Position numbers and translations under genes: made by a program. This document shows, one piece after another, positions 16,927-27,572 of a DNA stretch of 64,000 nt. Position 1 is the stretch's first letter. Each line of letters opens with the position of its first letter. Source of the stretch: Synergistetes bacterium ADurb.Bin155 (GTDB lineage Bacteria > Synergistota > Synergistia > Synergistales > Thermovirgaceae); assembly GCA_002070395.1 (NCBI GenBank), contig MWDE01000011.1, positions 1 through 64,000 of the forward strand, written 5' to 3'. The notes beneath the pieces were generated by a model that did not search any database, had not been told where the DNA came from, and was given only the letters and a program-made list of their open reading frames with translations.

Positions 16927-18051
16927 CTAGTTGAGCAGGAGGGTGAGGAAGGTACCGGCCGCCACGGCCGTCCCTATGACCCCCGCGACGTTGGGTCCCA
17001 TGGCGTGCATGAGGAGGAAGTTCCCCGGGTTCTCGCTGGCGCTTATCCTCTGGACGACCCTGGCCGCCATGGGCACGGCCGACACCCCGGCGGCGCCGAT
17101 CATGGGGTTGATCTTGCCTCCCGAGAGGACCTTCATCAGCTGGCCGAACAGAACCCCGCCGGCCGTGGAGAAGGCGAAAGCCACCAGGCCCAGGGCGATG
17201 ATCTTTATCGTGGCCGCCGTGAGGAAGCTCTCGGCGCCCATCGTGGCGCCGACGGAGAGCCCCAGCAGGATCGTGACGGTGTTGAGTATCTCGTTCTGGG
17301 CGGCCTGGTTCAGCCTTTCGGTGACGCCGCACTCTCTCAGGAGGTTGCCGAACATCAGGAGGCCGATCAGGGGCACCGAGGCGGGCAGTATGAGCCCCGC
17401 GGCGACGGTGCTGACTATGGGGAAGAGGACCCTTTCCCTTTTGCTGACGGGGCGCAGGGTGTCCATCCTGATGGCGCGGTCCTTCCTGGTGGTGAGCAGC
17501 TTGATGACGGGCGGCTGGATCAGCGGCACCAGGGACATGTAGCTGTAGGCGGCCACCGCCACGGCCCCCAGGATCTGCGGGGCCAGTTTCATTGTCGTGT
17601 AGATGGCCGTAGGCCCATCGGCCCCGCCGATTATCCCGATGGAAGCGGCTTCGGGGACCGAGAAGCCTATCATCATGGCGCCGAAGAGGGCCACGAAAAC
17701 CCCAAGCTGCGCGGCGGCCCCCAGGAGGAAGGTCAGGGGGTTCGCCAGGAGGGGCGAGAAGTCCGTCAGGGCGCCTATGCCCATGAAGATGATCACGGGG
17801 TAGATCTCGTGCTCCGTCCCGTAAAAAATGTACCGCAGGAAGCCGCCCTGGTCCATGATCCCGGAGAGGGGCAGGTTGACCAGCAGGCAGCCCGTCGCTA
17901 TGGGGACCAGGAGAAGGGGTTCGAACCCCTTGCCGATGGCCAGGTAAAGCAGGATACAGGCCACCACGAGCATTATCACGTTTCCGGTGGTCAGGCCCAT
18001 GAACCCCGACTGTTCCAGGATCTCCGCGAGGGCCTTAATGACAAGTCCCAT
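16927..18051 (-). CDS. mmdB: Na+-translocating decarboxylase beta subunit (methylmalonyl-CoA type)
   Basis: 374 residues with about nine to eleven hydrophobic segments. It matches the OadB/MmdB/GcdB family: MDQGGFLRYIFYGTEHEIYPVIIFMGIGALTDF, IGIIGGADGPTAIYTT and AAGVSAVPMAARV, which hold the conserved Asp and the residues for carboxybiotin decarboxylation coupled to Na+ efflux. ATG at 18051 with GGGGAGGT upstream. It is the last gene of the mutase-decarboxylase operon, 31 bases after the biotin carrier gene. It uses the energy of decarboxylation to pump Na+ out of the cell. Confidence 0.96.
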   Translation of the reverse strand: MGLVIKALAEILEQSGFMGLTTGNVIMLVVACILLYLAIGKGFEPLLLVPIATGCLLVNLPLSGIMDQGGFLRYIFYGTEHEIYPVIIFMGIGALTDFSPLLANPLTFLLGAAAQLGVFVALFGAMMIGFSVPEAASIGIIGGADGPTAIYTTMKLAPQILGAVAVAAYSYMSLVPLIQPPVIKLLTTRKDRAIRMDTLRPVSKRERVLFPIVSTVAAGLILPASVPLIGLLMFGNLLRECGVTERLNQAAQNEILNTVTILLGLSVGATMGAESFLTAATIKIIALGLVAFAFSTAGGVLFGQLMKVLSGGKINPMIGAAGVSAVPMAARVVQRISASENPGNFLLMHAMGPNVAGVIGTAVAAGTFLTLLLN

Positions 18052-18082
18052 ATTGAACCTCCCCTTCGAGGACCTTCAAGTC

Positions 18083-18481
18083 CTAGCCGATCACGAGAAA
18101 CACGTCGCCCGTGTTCACCGGGGAACCGTCGGACACCTTGATCTCCTTCACGGTCCCGGCGGAAGGAGCCTGGATCTCGTTCTCCATCTTCATCGCCTCG
18201 AGGACGAGCAGAACGTCCCCGGTGTTGACGGCGGCGCCGACGCTGGTGAGCACCCTCAGCACCTTACCGGGCATGGGGGCGACCACGGGGGTGTCTCCGG
18301 CTGCCGCCGGCGCAGGAGCGGCTGCCGGGGCCGGGGCTGGGGTGGGAGCCGGGGCGGCTGCAGGTGCGGGAGCCGCGGCGGGAGCAGTCGCTGGGGCGGG
18401 AGCCGATGCCGTGGAACCGACATCCTCCACTTCTACTTCGTAGGCGACCCCGTTGACGGTGATCCTGTATTTTTTGGCCAT
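18083..18481 (-). CDS. mmdC: Biotin carrier (gamma) subunit of the decarboxylase
   Basis: 132 residues. A short N-terminal beta region (KYRITVNGVAYEVEVEDVG) is followed by a Pro/Ala-rich flexible linker of about 45 residues (about 25-70). The C-terminal biotinyl domain has the EAMKMEN site, whose Lys is biotinylated. The arm shuttles CO2 from the alpha subunit to the membrane beta subunit. ATG at 18481 with AAGGAGGAAG upstream. Unlike its neighbours it is separated from the gene before it by 221 bases that contain a 7-base tandem repeat array. Confidence 0.95.
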   Translation of the reverse strand: MAKKYRITVNGVAYEVEVEDVGSTASAPAPATAPAAAPAPAAAPAPTPAPAPAAAPAPAAAGDTPVVAPMPGKVLRVLTSVGAAVNTGDVLLVLEAMKMENEIQAPSAGTVKEIKVSDGSPVNTGDVFLVIG

Positions 18482-18530
18482 GGCTTGGTTCTTCCTCCTT
18501 GTTTTTTATCTAATGATCGAACCATTTTTT

Positions 18531-18681
18531 AAGTGCCGTGAGGCGTGAATCGTGAATCGTAAGTGCCGTGAGTCGTGAATCGTGAATCGTGAATCGTAAA
18601 TCGTGAATCGTGAATCGTGAATCGAAAAACTTGAAACAAAAGACGGGAATCGGGAATCGTGAAGCAGAAAACGTGAAGCGA
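18531..18681. repeat. Heptanucleotide tandem repeat array (GTGAATC / GATTCAC), copy 1
   Basis: On the plus strand the unit GTGAATC recurs nine times in 18545-18624 (mostly as GTGAATCGTGAATC), with variants (GTGCCGTGAGTC, GTAAATC, GGGAATC, GTGAAGC) towards both edges. In the direction of operon transcription it reads GATTCAC. It fills the gap between the delta and gamma decarboxylase genes and ends about 50 bases before the gamma start. The same unit forms a second array at 55371-55600. A 7-base unit shifts frame each copy, so the apparent peptide repeats here are not coding. Confidence 0.92.
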
Positions 18682-18702
18682 AACCTTCCACGGTTCACGT
18701 AA

Positions 18703-19101
18703 TTACTCGAATCCCTCCAGGAGGTCCATCCTGCCGGCCATCTTCCAGGCGGTGGGTTTACCCCGGCCGATGACCTCCAGGGGCCTCAGCGTCAGGGGTC
18801 TCCCGATGCCCGAAGCCGCCAGGGCGGCCGCTATCACGGCGGCGGTGACGTTCTTGTCGGGGCCGGCGGACGCCGTCGAGGCGGGAGGCGCCGGCGGAGC
18901 CGGTGAGGCCTTCGGCCCGGGACCGGCCGGTTTCGACGGCTTGCGCTCGGTGACATTGGCGAGGTATCGGATCGCCATGATGGTGAGCGTGAGGGCCATC
19001 AGCACGGTGAAGACCGTGGAGAAGGCTATCAAGGCCAGCGCAATGGGGCCGCCTATCCCGTGGGAAAACTGTTCGGCGATGCGGGCTGTTCCCATGTCCA
19101 T
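18703..19101 (-). CDS. mmdD: OadG-family small subunit (delta) of the Na+-pumping decarboxylase
   Basis: 132 residues: one N-terminal transmembrane helix (about 17-45, GGPIALALIAFSTVFTVLMALTLTIMAI), a Pro/Ala-rich linker (about 55-80) and a basic C-terminal segment. This is the architecture of OadG/MmdD, which anchors the alpha subunit and carrier to the membrane beta subunit. It lies 6 bases after the alpha-subunit gene. Confidence 0.9.
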   Translation of the reverse strand: MDMGTARIAEQFSHGIGGPIALALIAFSTVFTVLMALTLTIMAIRYLANVTERKPSKPAGPGPKASPAPPAPPASTASAGPDKNVTAAVIAAALAASGIGRPLTLRPLEVIGRGKPTAWKMAGRMDLLEGFE

Positions 19102-19107
19102 TACCCC

Positions 19108-20667
19108 CTAGTGCGGCATGACGCCGTGCTTGCGTTTCGGGCGCTGCTGGCGCTTGCCCTCGCTCTGGACAAGGGCCCGGTAGATCTCGGTTCGGGTCTC
19201 CTCGGGGAGGATCACCCTGTCCACGAAGCCCCTCTTGGCGGCCTGGTAGGGCGTGGCGAAGGCCTCCCGGTACTCCTCGATCTTCTGCGCCCTGAGGGCC
19301 TGGGGATCGGGGGAACCTTCGATCTCCCTCCTGAAGATTATGTTGGCGGCGCCCTCTGCCCCCATGACGGCTATCTCGGCCTGGGGCCATGCGAGGACCA
19401 CGTCAGCACCGAGGTCCTTGCTGCACATGCCCAGGTAGGCCCCGCCGTAGGCCTTGCGGAGGACCACCGTGATGAGGGGCACCGTGGACTCGCTGTAGGC
19501 GTAGAGCATCTTCGCGCCGTGCCTGATGATCCCCCCCAGTTCCTGGTTCTTGCCGGGGAGGTAACCAGGAACGTCGACGAAGGTGACGATGGGGATGTTG
19601 AAGGCGTCGCAGTATCGGATGAACCGGCTGGCCTTGTCGGAGGCGTCGATATCGAGGCAGCCGGCCATTATGGCGGCCTGGTTGGCTATGACCCCCGCGA
19701 CATACCCTCCGACGCGCATGAAACCGGTGACGATGTTTTTGGCCCACATGGCCTGGACCTCGAAGAACTCGCCGTCATCGGCGATCCTGGTAAGAACGTC
19801 CTGGACCCTGTAACCCTTGTTCGGGTTGGTCGGGACAAGGTCCCTCAGGCTTTCGTCGGTGCGGTAGGGGTCATCGCCGCTGTCGTAGAAGGGCGGCTCC
19901 TCCATGTTGTTGGAAGGTAGGTAGGAGAGCAGCTTTCTTACCTGGGCGAAGCACTCATCCTCGGTGGTGGCGAAGAAGTGCGCGTTGCCGGAGATCTGGT
20001 TGTGGGCCATGGCCCCTCCGATCTGCTCGCTGGTCACGTCTTCGCCGGTGACAGCCTTGATGACGTCGGGCCCGGTAATGTGGAGGATGCCTATCTTGTC
20101 GACCATGAAGATGAAGTCGGTCAGCGCGGGACTGTACACGGCGCCTCCTGCGGTGGGGCCCAGGATGAGCGATAACTGGGGCACGACGCCGCTGGCAACG
20201 GTGTTGCGGTAGAAGATGTTGCCGTAACCGCTCAGACTGTCGACGGCTTCCTGGATCCTCGCACCGCCGCTGTCATTCAGCCCCAGGACGGGGACCCCGT
20301 TCTGCATCGCCAGGTCCATGACCTTGCAGATCTTCCTGGCGTGCATCTCGCCCAGGGAACCTCCTATGACGGTGAAATCCTGGCTGTAGACGTAAACCAG
20401 GCGCCCGTCGACGGTCCCGTAGCCGGTGACCACGCCGTCGCCGGGGTAGGTCTTTTTTTCCATCCCGAAGTGTATGCACCGGTGTTCGACAAAGGTATCG
20501 AGTTCGACGAAACTCCCCTCGTCGAGAAGCTTGTCGATCCTCTCCCTCGCCGTCAACTTGCCCTTTTCGTGCTGCTTCGCGACGGCCTTTTCGCCGCCCC
20601 CCGCCTCGGCTTCCTCACGGAGCCTGACCAAGGCCTCGCAAAGTTCACCGATCGTCCTCTCAGACAT
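19108..20667 (-). CDS. mmdA: Methylmalonyl-CoA decarboxylase alpha subunit (carboxyltransferase)
   Basis: 519 residues, the usual size for MmdA and propionyl-CoA carboxylase beta chains. It has two crotonase-like halves; oxyanion-hole segments are LNDSGGARIQEAVDSLSGYG in the first and KAYGGAYLGMCSKDLGAD in the second. It moves the carboxyl group from (S)-methylmalonyl-CoA to biotin on the gamma subunit, yielding propionyl-CoA. The adjacent mutase and epimerase genes make methylmalonyl-CoA the likely substrate rather than glutaconyl- or malonyl-CoA. Confidence 0.95.
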   Translation of the reverse strand: MSERTIGELCEALVRLREEAEAGGGEKAVAKQHEKGKLTARERIDKLLDEGSFVELDTFVEHRCIHFGMEKKTYPGDGVVTGYGTVDGRLVYVYSQDFTVIGGSLGEMHARKICKVMDLAMQNGVPVLGLNDSGGARIQEAVDSLSGYGNIFYRNTVASGVVPQLSLILGPTAGGAVYSPALTDFIFMVDKIGILHITGPDVIKAVTGEDVTSEQIGGAMAHNQISGNAHFFATTEDECFAQVRKLLSYLPSNNMEEPPFYDSGDDPYRTDESLRDLVPTNPNKGYRVQDVLTRIADDGEFFEVQAMWAKNIVTGFMRVGGYVAGVIANQAAIMAGCLDIDASDKASRFIRYCDAFNIPIVTFVDVPGYLPGKNQELGGIIRHGAKMLYAYSESTVPLITVVLRKAYGGAYLGMCSKDLGADVVLAWPQAEIAVMGAEGAANIIFRREIEGSPDPQALRAQKIEEYREAFATPYQAAKRGFVDRVILPEETRTEIYRALVQSEGKRQQRPKRKHGVMPH

Positions 20668-20695
20668 CTCTTTTCCTCCCTTTTGCTTATTCCCG

Positions 20696-21118
20696 TTATC
20701 GGCCGCTATCCAACCCTGGACGTTCGCTCAGTTCCAGCAGCACACCCCCCGCCGTCTTGGGGTGTACAAAGGCTATCCTCGCGCCCCCCGCCCCGTATCT
20801 CGGCTTCTCGTCGATCATCCTGAGGCCGAGGGCCTTCATCTTCTCGAGGGCCTCCTCCAGATTCTCGACCCGGATGGCGAGGTGATGGATCCCCTCACCC
20901 CTTTTTTCGATGAACTTCGCTACGGGGCTTTCAGGGTCGGTGGCCTCGAGGAGTTCCACCTCGGTGTCGCCGAGGGGCAGGAAGGCCGTCCTGACCTTCT
21001 GCTCCGCCACTTCTTCGACCCCCGTGCACTTGATCCCCAGCGATCGCTCCCAGAACTTGAGAGCTTCGTCGAGGCTGGCAACGGCTATGCCGATATGATC
21101 TATCGCTGTTGGCTTCAT
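20696..21118 (-). CDS. mce: Methylmalonyl-CoA epimerase
   Basis: 140 residues in the VOC (glyoxalase) fold. Two beta-alpha modules are visible, starting at [18 protein letters not shown] and [18 protein letters not shown]; the His residues and the Glu in VELLEA and VLLELSE are the expected Co/Mn ligands. It converts (R)- to (S)-methylmalonyl-CoA, linking the mutase to the decarboxylase. Positioned exactly between them in the operon. Confidence 0.96.
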   Translation of the reverse strand: MKPTAIDHIGIAVASLDEALKFWERSLGIKCTGVEEVAEQKVRTAFLPLGDTEVELLEATDPESPVAKFIEKRGEGIHHLAIRVENLEEALEKMKALGLRMIDEKPRYGAGGARIAFVHPKTAGGVLLELSERPGLDSGR

Positions 21119-21165
21119 GATGACCCTCCGATCTGGGGCGAGGGAGACCCTCTCCCGGTCTTTCC

Positions 21166-21582
21166 CTAGGATTCAGCGGCCCTCTTCTCCCGGACTTTGC
21201 TCTCGAGCCACTCTATGCAGGTGCTCGTGGGGGTCCCGGGGCCGAAGACAGCCCCGACTCCCATCCCGGTCAAGCCGGGTATATCACCCTCGGGGATGAC
21301 GCCTCCACCGAAAAGTATAATGTCCTCGGCGTTCTTCTCCTTCAACAGCCGGATTATCTCACGGAAATAGTGCTCGTGGGCGCCGCTCAGGATGCTCACC
21401 CCGATGGCATCGGCGTCCTCCTGGATGGCTGTCTCCACGATGCTCTCCGGTGTCTGCCTGAGCCCGGTGTAGATGACCTCCATGCCGGCGTCCCTGAGAG
21501 CCCTGGCCACCACCTTGGCCCCCCTGTCATGACCGTCGAGGCCGGGCTTGGCCACGATAACACGGATCTTCCGTCCCTTCAT
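21166..21582 (-). CDS. mcmA2: Methylmalonyl-CoA mutase, cobalamin-binding small subunit
   Basis: 138 residues equal to the C-terminal B12 domain of the mutase. The lower-ligand motif DGHDRG (DxHxxG) is at about residues 15-20, followed by [13 protein letters not shown] and [10 protein letters not shown]. It partners the large subunit encoded immediately upstream, as in split mutases of archaea and anaerobes. Confidence 0.95.
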   Translation of the reverse strand: MKGRKIRVIVAKPGLDGHDRGAKVVARALRDAGMEVIYTGLRQTPESIVETAIQEDADAIGVSILSGAHEHYFREIIRLLKEKNAEDIILFGGGVIPEGDIPGLTGMGVGAVFGPGTPTSTCIEWLESKVREKRAAES

Positions 21583-21611
21583 TTGCCGTCCCTCCCGACA
21601 CCAGGCGTCCC

Positions 21612-23303
<1,692 letters not shown>

Positions 23304-23439
23304 ACGCCCCTTTCCTCGCAAGAGCGGGACCTCAAGGCCGAATTGACGGAACAGTGCTTTATTTTCCGGTCCCTTTGTGAATCTTCAAGCAGGTATTGAC
23401 ATTATTCCCTATCATCTCAAAAGATGCAACCATTTCATT

Positions 23440-23466
23440 GAATTGCGAGACAATTCTATTCAATTC
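23440..23466. promoter_or_regulatory. Operator-like inverted and direct repeats upstream of the mutase operon
   Basis: GAATTG (23440-23445) and CAATTC (23451-23456) form a perfect inverted repeat with a 5-base spacer, and CAATTC recurs at 23461-23466, exactly 10 bases from its first copy. The cluster is about 140 bases upstream of the mcmA1 start in a short AT-rich stretch, a likely regulator site. No regulator gene is adjacent. Confidence 0.45.
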
Positions 23467-23495
23467 TCCCCGGGAGAAAGACAACCCCCGCCGCG

Positions 23496-24278
23496 TCAGG
23501 GGGCGCCCCGGAGGAAGGCACCAAGGGGGAGCACCCTCACGCCGGCCTTCTCCAGGGAGGACCGGACAATAGCCGCCATGGCCGCCGAGCCGGGGGTGTC
23601 CCCGTGAAGGCAGATCGTATCGGCCCTCAGGGGTAGATCCTCCCCTCCCAGGGCGGTGACCTTGCCTTCGAGGACCATCCTGACGGCCCTCGAGGCCGCC
23701 TCCCGGGGGTCCTCGATCACGGAGCCCGGCACCGACCGTGGGACGAGGGTCCCCTTCGGGGTGTAGGCCCGGTCCGCGAAGGCCTCCGCCGCGAAGGGCA
23801 GGCCCTCCTCACGGCAGGCCTTTTCAAAGCATGAACCGTGGGGACCCACGATGATGAGCTCCTCTCCGAGGTCCCTGGCGGCGCGGACGATGGCCCCGGC
23901 CGCGGCTTCATCGCCGGCCCCCCTGTTGTAGAGGGCCCCGTGGGCTTTCACGTGCCTCAGCCTCCCGCCCCGGGACCTGGCGATGGCCGACAGGGCTCCC
24001 ACCTGGTAGAGGCAGAAAGCGTGGATCTCCCCCGGCGTGCAACCCATCTCCCTCCTGCCGAAACCGGCGAGGTCGGGGTAACCGGGGTGAGCCCCGAGGG
24101 CTATACCCTTCCGTAACGCCCCCTCGACGGTGGTGATCATGATCTCCGGGTCGCCGGCGTGGAAACCGCAGGCGATGTTGACGGAGGTGACATGATCCAT
24201 GATAAGGGCGTCGTCGCCCATCCTCCAGGCGCCGAAACCTTCACCCAGGTCGCTGTTGAGGTCCACCGATACGGCCAT
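23496..24278 (-). CDS. pxpA: 5-oxoprolinase subunit A (LamB/YcsF family)
   Basis: 260 residues, full length. Family signature at the start: VDLNSDLGEGFGAWRMGDD and VNIACGFHAGDP, then LGAHPGYPDLAGFGRREM and VKAHGALYN. With PxpB and PxpC it hydrolyses 5-oxoproline to glutamate using ATP. It is the last gene of the run, overlapping pxpC by one base. Confidence 0.94.
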   Translation of the reverse strand: MAVSVDLNSDLGEGFGAWRMGDDALIMDHVTSVNIACGFHAGDPEIMITTVEGALRKGIALGAHPGYPDLAGFGRREMGCTPGEIHAFCLYQVGALSAIARSRGGRLRHVKAHGALYNRGAGDEAAAGAIVRAARDLGEELIIVGPHGSCFEKACREEGLPFAAEAFADRAYTPKGTLVPRSVPGSVIEDPREAASRAVRMVLEGKVTALGGEDLPLRADTICLHGDTPGSAAMAAIVRSSLEKAGVRVLPLGAFLRGAP

Positions 24279-25345
24279 TACCGACCCTCCCGTCCTATTA
24301 TCTCCCAGGTTATGTCGAAGGATCCACCATCGAAATGAAGCCGCAGGGCTCCCCTGTCGGCCTTCGGGACCGATCGAGGCGGCCTTGACCGGTAACCCGC
24401 CAGGAGCACTCTGAGTCTGTCCAGGCTTTCCTTTAGAGTCCGCGAGGCGGCGGCTGCTTCACCGAGCCCGCAGCGGCGGAAGGAAAGGGAGTCTCCCGGG
24501 GCCGCCGCGGCGAGAAGGCCGAGGTCCGCGCTTATGGCGGCGGCTATCTTTGGGTAGCCGCCCGTGGTCTGCCCGTCGGCCATCGTGATGATGGGCAGGC
24601 CGTTGCCGGGGACCTGCACCGCCCCCCACGGGACGGCATCGGAAATGATGTCCGCCCCTTCCCGGTGATGAACGGCCGGGCCCTGGAGCCGGTAGCCCAT
24701 CCGGTCGGACCCCGGGTCTATACAATAGGAAGAGTTGTAAAAGACCTCGATCCCCTCTTCAGTAAAATGACCCTCCTGCGGTCCGGGGATGACCCTCACC
24801 GCGGGGCCTTCAATAGAACTCTGGCGGAGTTCACCGGGGACCGCGAAACCTTCCCCCCGGGGCGACAGGATGTCGGGCACGCCCAGGGGTAGAATGTCTC
24901 CCCTTTCGAGGCGGCGGCCCTTGTACCCGCCCAGCTTCCCCCTCAGGTAGGTGGACCTGCTCCCCATGACGGGGGGCGTATCGATGCCGCCGCCGACGCA
25001 TACCCAGCACCTCGCCCCCCCGGGCCCGGCACCACCGAAGGTGAGGACGTCGCCCTCGCGGAGCAGCACCCCCTCCCAGCAGGGGATGGCCCTGCCGTTG
25101 ACCCTCGGTGAGAGGTCACCGCCGGTGACGCAGACCAGCCTCTCCGACCGGAAGGCGAGACCCAGGCCGGCGAGGGTAACCTCAAGCCCCGCTGCCCCCG
25201 GGCTGTTGCCGACGACCAGGTTGCCCACCGCCAGGGAGAAGGGGTCGAGCGCCCCGGAGAGGGGCATACCGAAGGCCCGGAACCCGCGCCGCCCCAGGTC
25301 CTGGACGGTGGTCAGCAAACCCGGCGACAGGACCTCCAGGCTCAT
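24278..25345 (-). CDS. pxpC: 5-oxoprolinase subunit C (biotin-dependent carboxyltransferase-like)
   Basis: 355 residues from the ATG at 25345, which overlaps the pxpB stop (ATGA); upstream extension of the frame is not supported. Motifs: VLSPGLLTTVQDLGRRGFRAFGMP at the start, GALDPFSLAVGNLVVGN, SDRMGYRLQGP and ADGQTTGGYPKIA. It belongs to the KipA/UreA-C family and acts with PxpA and PxpB. Confidence 0.94.
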   Translation of the reverse strand: MSLEVLSPGLLTTVQDLGRRGFRAFGMPLSGALDPFSLAVGNLVVGNSPGAAGLEVTLAGLGLAFRSERLVCVTGGDLSPRVNGRAIPCWEGVLLREGDVLTFGGAGPGGARCWVCVGGGIDTPPVMGSRSTYLRGKLGGYKGRRLERGDILPLGVPDILSPRGEGFAVPGELRQSSIEGPAVRVIPGPQEGHFTEEGIEVFYNSSYCIDPGSDRMGYRLQGPAVHHREGADIISDAVPWGAVQVPGNGLPIITMADGQTTGGYPKIAAAISADLGLLAAAAPGDSLSFRRCGLGEAAAASRTLKESLDRLRVLLAGYRSRPPRSVPKADRGALRLHFDGGSFDITWEIIGREGR

Positions 25346-26064
25346 GGCGCGGCGCCCCTTCCGAGGCGGGCGATATCCTCGGACTCCTCCGCCGTGACCG
25401 GTACGAACCTTATGTCCATCCCCGTCGCCATGAGAAAGGGCGGCTCCCGCCCCGGGTCGAAGAGGACCAGGGGCGTCCTCCCGATGATGTTCCACCCTCC
25501 GGGGCTTTCGATGGGGTAGATGCCCGCCTGGCGCCCCGCTATCCCCACGCTGCCCGCTGGCACCAGCCCCCTGGGGTTTTCGAGCCTCGGCGTCTCGAGG
25601 GCAGGGTCCAGACCGCCCAGGTAGGGGAACCCCGGGGTGAACCCCATCATGAAGACCCTGTAGCGGCCGCCGGAGTGTCGACGGACCACCTCGGCCGGTT
25701 CAAGCCCGGCGTGCAAGGAGACCCTCTCCAGGTCGGGGCCCCAGGCTCCGCCGTAGCAGACGGGGACGCAAAGGGTCCCCGCCGGCGGGGAAGGCTCCCC
25801 TTTCGCCGATATCGCGAGGCGGGTAAGAAGAACCTCGATCTCATCGCGGGGGCCTTCCCACGGGTCGACGTAGACGGCCAGCGACCGGTAAGTGGGCACC
25901 GTCTCCACCAGCCAGGGGGGTGCGAGGGTCGCGAGTCTCACCCCGAGCGCCTGGACCCGGGAGTTCACCCGGGGGTCGATGACATCGCCGAATTCGGCCA
26001 CCAGGCAGGCGTCGCCGCACCAGGCCAGGCGGGGCGCGTCCTCCCCGGCACGCCTAGGGACCAC
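25342..26064 (-). CDS. pxpB: 5-oxoprolinase subunit B (KipI-like carboxyltransferase domain)
   Basis: 240 residues. The allophanate hydrolase subunit 1 fold is shown by GFTPGFPYLGGLDPALETPRL, VPAGSVGIAGRQAGIYPIESPGGWNIIGRTP and LFDP. Start GTG at 26064, inside the end of the fumarase beta gene (11-base overlap). Couples to pxpC by a 4-base overlap. Confidence 0.93.
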   Translation of the reverse strand: MVPRRAGEDAPRLAWCGDACLVAEFGDVIDPRVNSRVQALGVRLATLAPPWLVETVPTYRSLAVYVDPWEGPRDEIEVLLTRLAISAKGEPSPPAGTLCVPVCYGGAWGPDLERVSLHAGLEPAEVVRRHSGGRYRVFMMGFTPGFPYLGGLDPALETPRLENPRGLVPAGSVGIAGRQAGIYPIESPGGWNIIGRTPLVLFDPGREPPFLMATGMDIRFVPVTAEESEDIARLGRGAAP

Positions 26065-26650
26065 CGGTCAGCCCCTCTTTCGACGGAGGCGAGCCGCCGC
26101 CGCGGTAACGGGCCGGACCGTCCCGGTAGAGGTCGTTCCCGCGGGCGTCGACCAGGACCACCACGGGGAAGTCCTCCACCCTCATCCTGAAGACCGCTTC
26201 GGGCCCCATTTCAGGCCAGGCTACGGACTCCACCCTGGTGACGCAACCAGAGAGGAAGACCGCCGCGCCGCCGGCGGCCCCAAAGTAGAGGGCCCTGTTC
26301 TTCACGATGGAATCGATGACTTCCGGCGACCGCCTTCCCCTGCCTATCATCCCCTTGAGGCCGAGGTCGAGGAGGAGCGGAGTGTAGGGGTCCATCCTGC
26401 CGCTCGCGACCGGCCCGATGGGACCGCAGACCCTGCCGGGCGGCGTCGGGGAGGACTCCAGGTAGCAGAGGACCTGCCCCTCCAGGTCGAAGGGAAGGGC
26501 CCTGTTCTCACGGGCGTATTCGGTCATCCGTCGGTGGGCTTCGTCCAGGGCCGTGAGGATGACCCCGCTGATGAGAACCCTGTCACCGGAACGGAGGGGC
26601 CTCACCGCTTCATCGTCGAGGGGAGCGACCAGCCTCGAGGCGTGCCTCAT
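26054..26650 (-). CDS. fumB: Class I fumarate hydratase, beta subunit
   Basis: 198 residues from the ATG at 26650 (GGGAGGT 10 bases upstream); the longer frame to 26806 runs through the alpha gene and is not used. The beta-subunit motifs are LRSGDRVLISGVILTALDEAHRRM, CGPIGPVASGRMDPYTPLLLDLGLKGMIGRG and FFGAAGGAA-like LYFGAAGGAAVFL. It forms the Fe-S fumarase (or L-tartrate dehydratase) with the alpha subunit 13 bases upstream. Confidence 0.93.
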   Translation of the reverse strand: MRHASRLVAPLDDEAVRPLRSGDRVLISGVILTALDEAHRRMTEYARENRALPFDLEGQVLCYLESSPTPPGRVCGPIGPVASGRMDPYTPLLLDLGLKGMIGRGRRSPEVIDSIVKNRALYFGAAGGAAVFLSGCVTRVESVAWPEMGPEAVFRMRVEDFPVVVLVDARGNDLYRDGPARYRGGGSPPSKEGLTGGP

Positions 26651-26663
26651 CGGGCGTACCTCC

Positions 26664-27521
26664 CTATATCGTGACTGCCGCGTGCCGGGCGGCGTGGCAG
26701 CAGATGTTGACCACCACCGGGGTCCCGGCGACGTGGGCGGGTGCGAAGTCCATGTGGACGTCCAGGCAGGTGACGGTCCCCCCCAGCCCGGCCGGCCCAA
26801 TCCCAAGGGCGTTCACGACTTCCAGGGTCCGCAGTTCCAGCTCCGCGTAGCGCCTGTCGGGGTTCCTCCGCCCCACGGGGTAGAGGGTGGCCCTCTTGGC
26901 CATAATGGCGGCCGCCTCCACCGTCCCCCCTATGCCGACACCCACGAGGGTGGGGGGGCACGGTTCGGGGCCCGCGGCTTCAACGGTGTCCCGGACGAAC
27001 TCAAGTACCTCCCGGGGCCCCTGACCGGGCGACAGCACCCGGAGGGCGCTCACGTTCTCGCCGCCGAAGCCCCTGGGGGCGACCAGGAGCCCCACCCTGT
27101 CGCCGGGGATGATCCTCGTGTGGAGCACCGCCGGGGTGTTCGTGCCGGTGTTCCGGCGGTCAAAGAGAGGGTCTGTGACGATGGACTTCCGGAAGAACCC
27201 CTCGCGATAGGCTTCCTCCACGCCCGAGTCCACCGCTTCGGCCAGGCCGCCCCCGACCAGGAGCACCTCCTGCCCCAGGTCGATGAAAACCAGGGCCATG
27301 CCAGTATCCTGGCAGAGAGGGACATGGCCGTCCCTGGCCAGGTCGTGGTTGCGCAGGACCTGGTCAAGCACGGACCTCCCCAGGGGGGACTCTTCCAGCC
27401 TGTCCCTCGCGTGGACCAGGGCGTTGTACACGTCCTGCCCGATGGACACGTTGGCCTTGAAGAAAAGACCCCTGACGGCCTCAGTGACGAGGGACGCTTC
27501 GACCTCCCTGACCTTTGCCAT
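26664..27521 (-). CDS. fumA: Class I fumarate hydratase, alpha subunit
   Basis: 285 residues. The three [4Fe-4S] ligands fall in PLCQDTG, PEPCPPT and NICCHAAR. Interconverts fumarate and malate; a tartrate dehydratase role is possible because the families are alike. ATG at 27521. Lies 51 bases after the threonine synthase gene and immediately before fumB, and fits the route between C4 acids and succinate used by the mutase operon. Confidence 0.93.
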   Translation of the reverse strand: MAKVREVEASLVTEAVRGLFFKANVSIGQDVYNALVHARDRLEESPLGRSVLDQVLRNHDLARDGHVPLCQDTGMALVFIDLGQEVLLVGGGLAEAVDSGVEEAYREGFFRKSIVTDPLFDRRNTGTNTPAVLHTRIIPGDRVGLLVAPRGFGGENVSALRVLSPGQGPREVLEFVRDTVEAAGPEPCPPTLVGVGIGGTVEAAAIMAKRATLYPVGRRNPDRRYAELELRTLEVVNALGIGPAGLGGTVTCLDVHMDFAPAHVAGTPVVVNICCHAARHAAVTI

Positions 27522-27572
27522 TGGGTTGATCCCCTCTTCCAGGGTGCTATCCTTGGTCCGATCCGTAAAACA

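Noticed and set aside
18531..18681. CRISPR array
   Set aside because: Units are 7 bases, without spacers of constant length, and no cas genes are present.
18506..18698. Two minus-strand frames encoding repeated DSRFTIH peptides
   Set aside because: They result from a 7-base unit read in all frames. No ribosome site, and the stretch is a non-coding tandem array.
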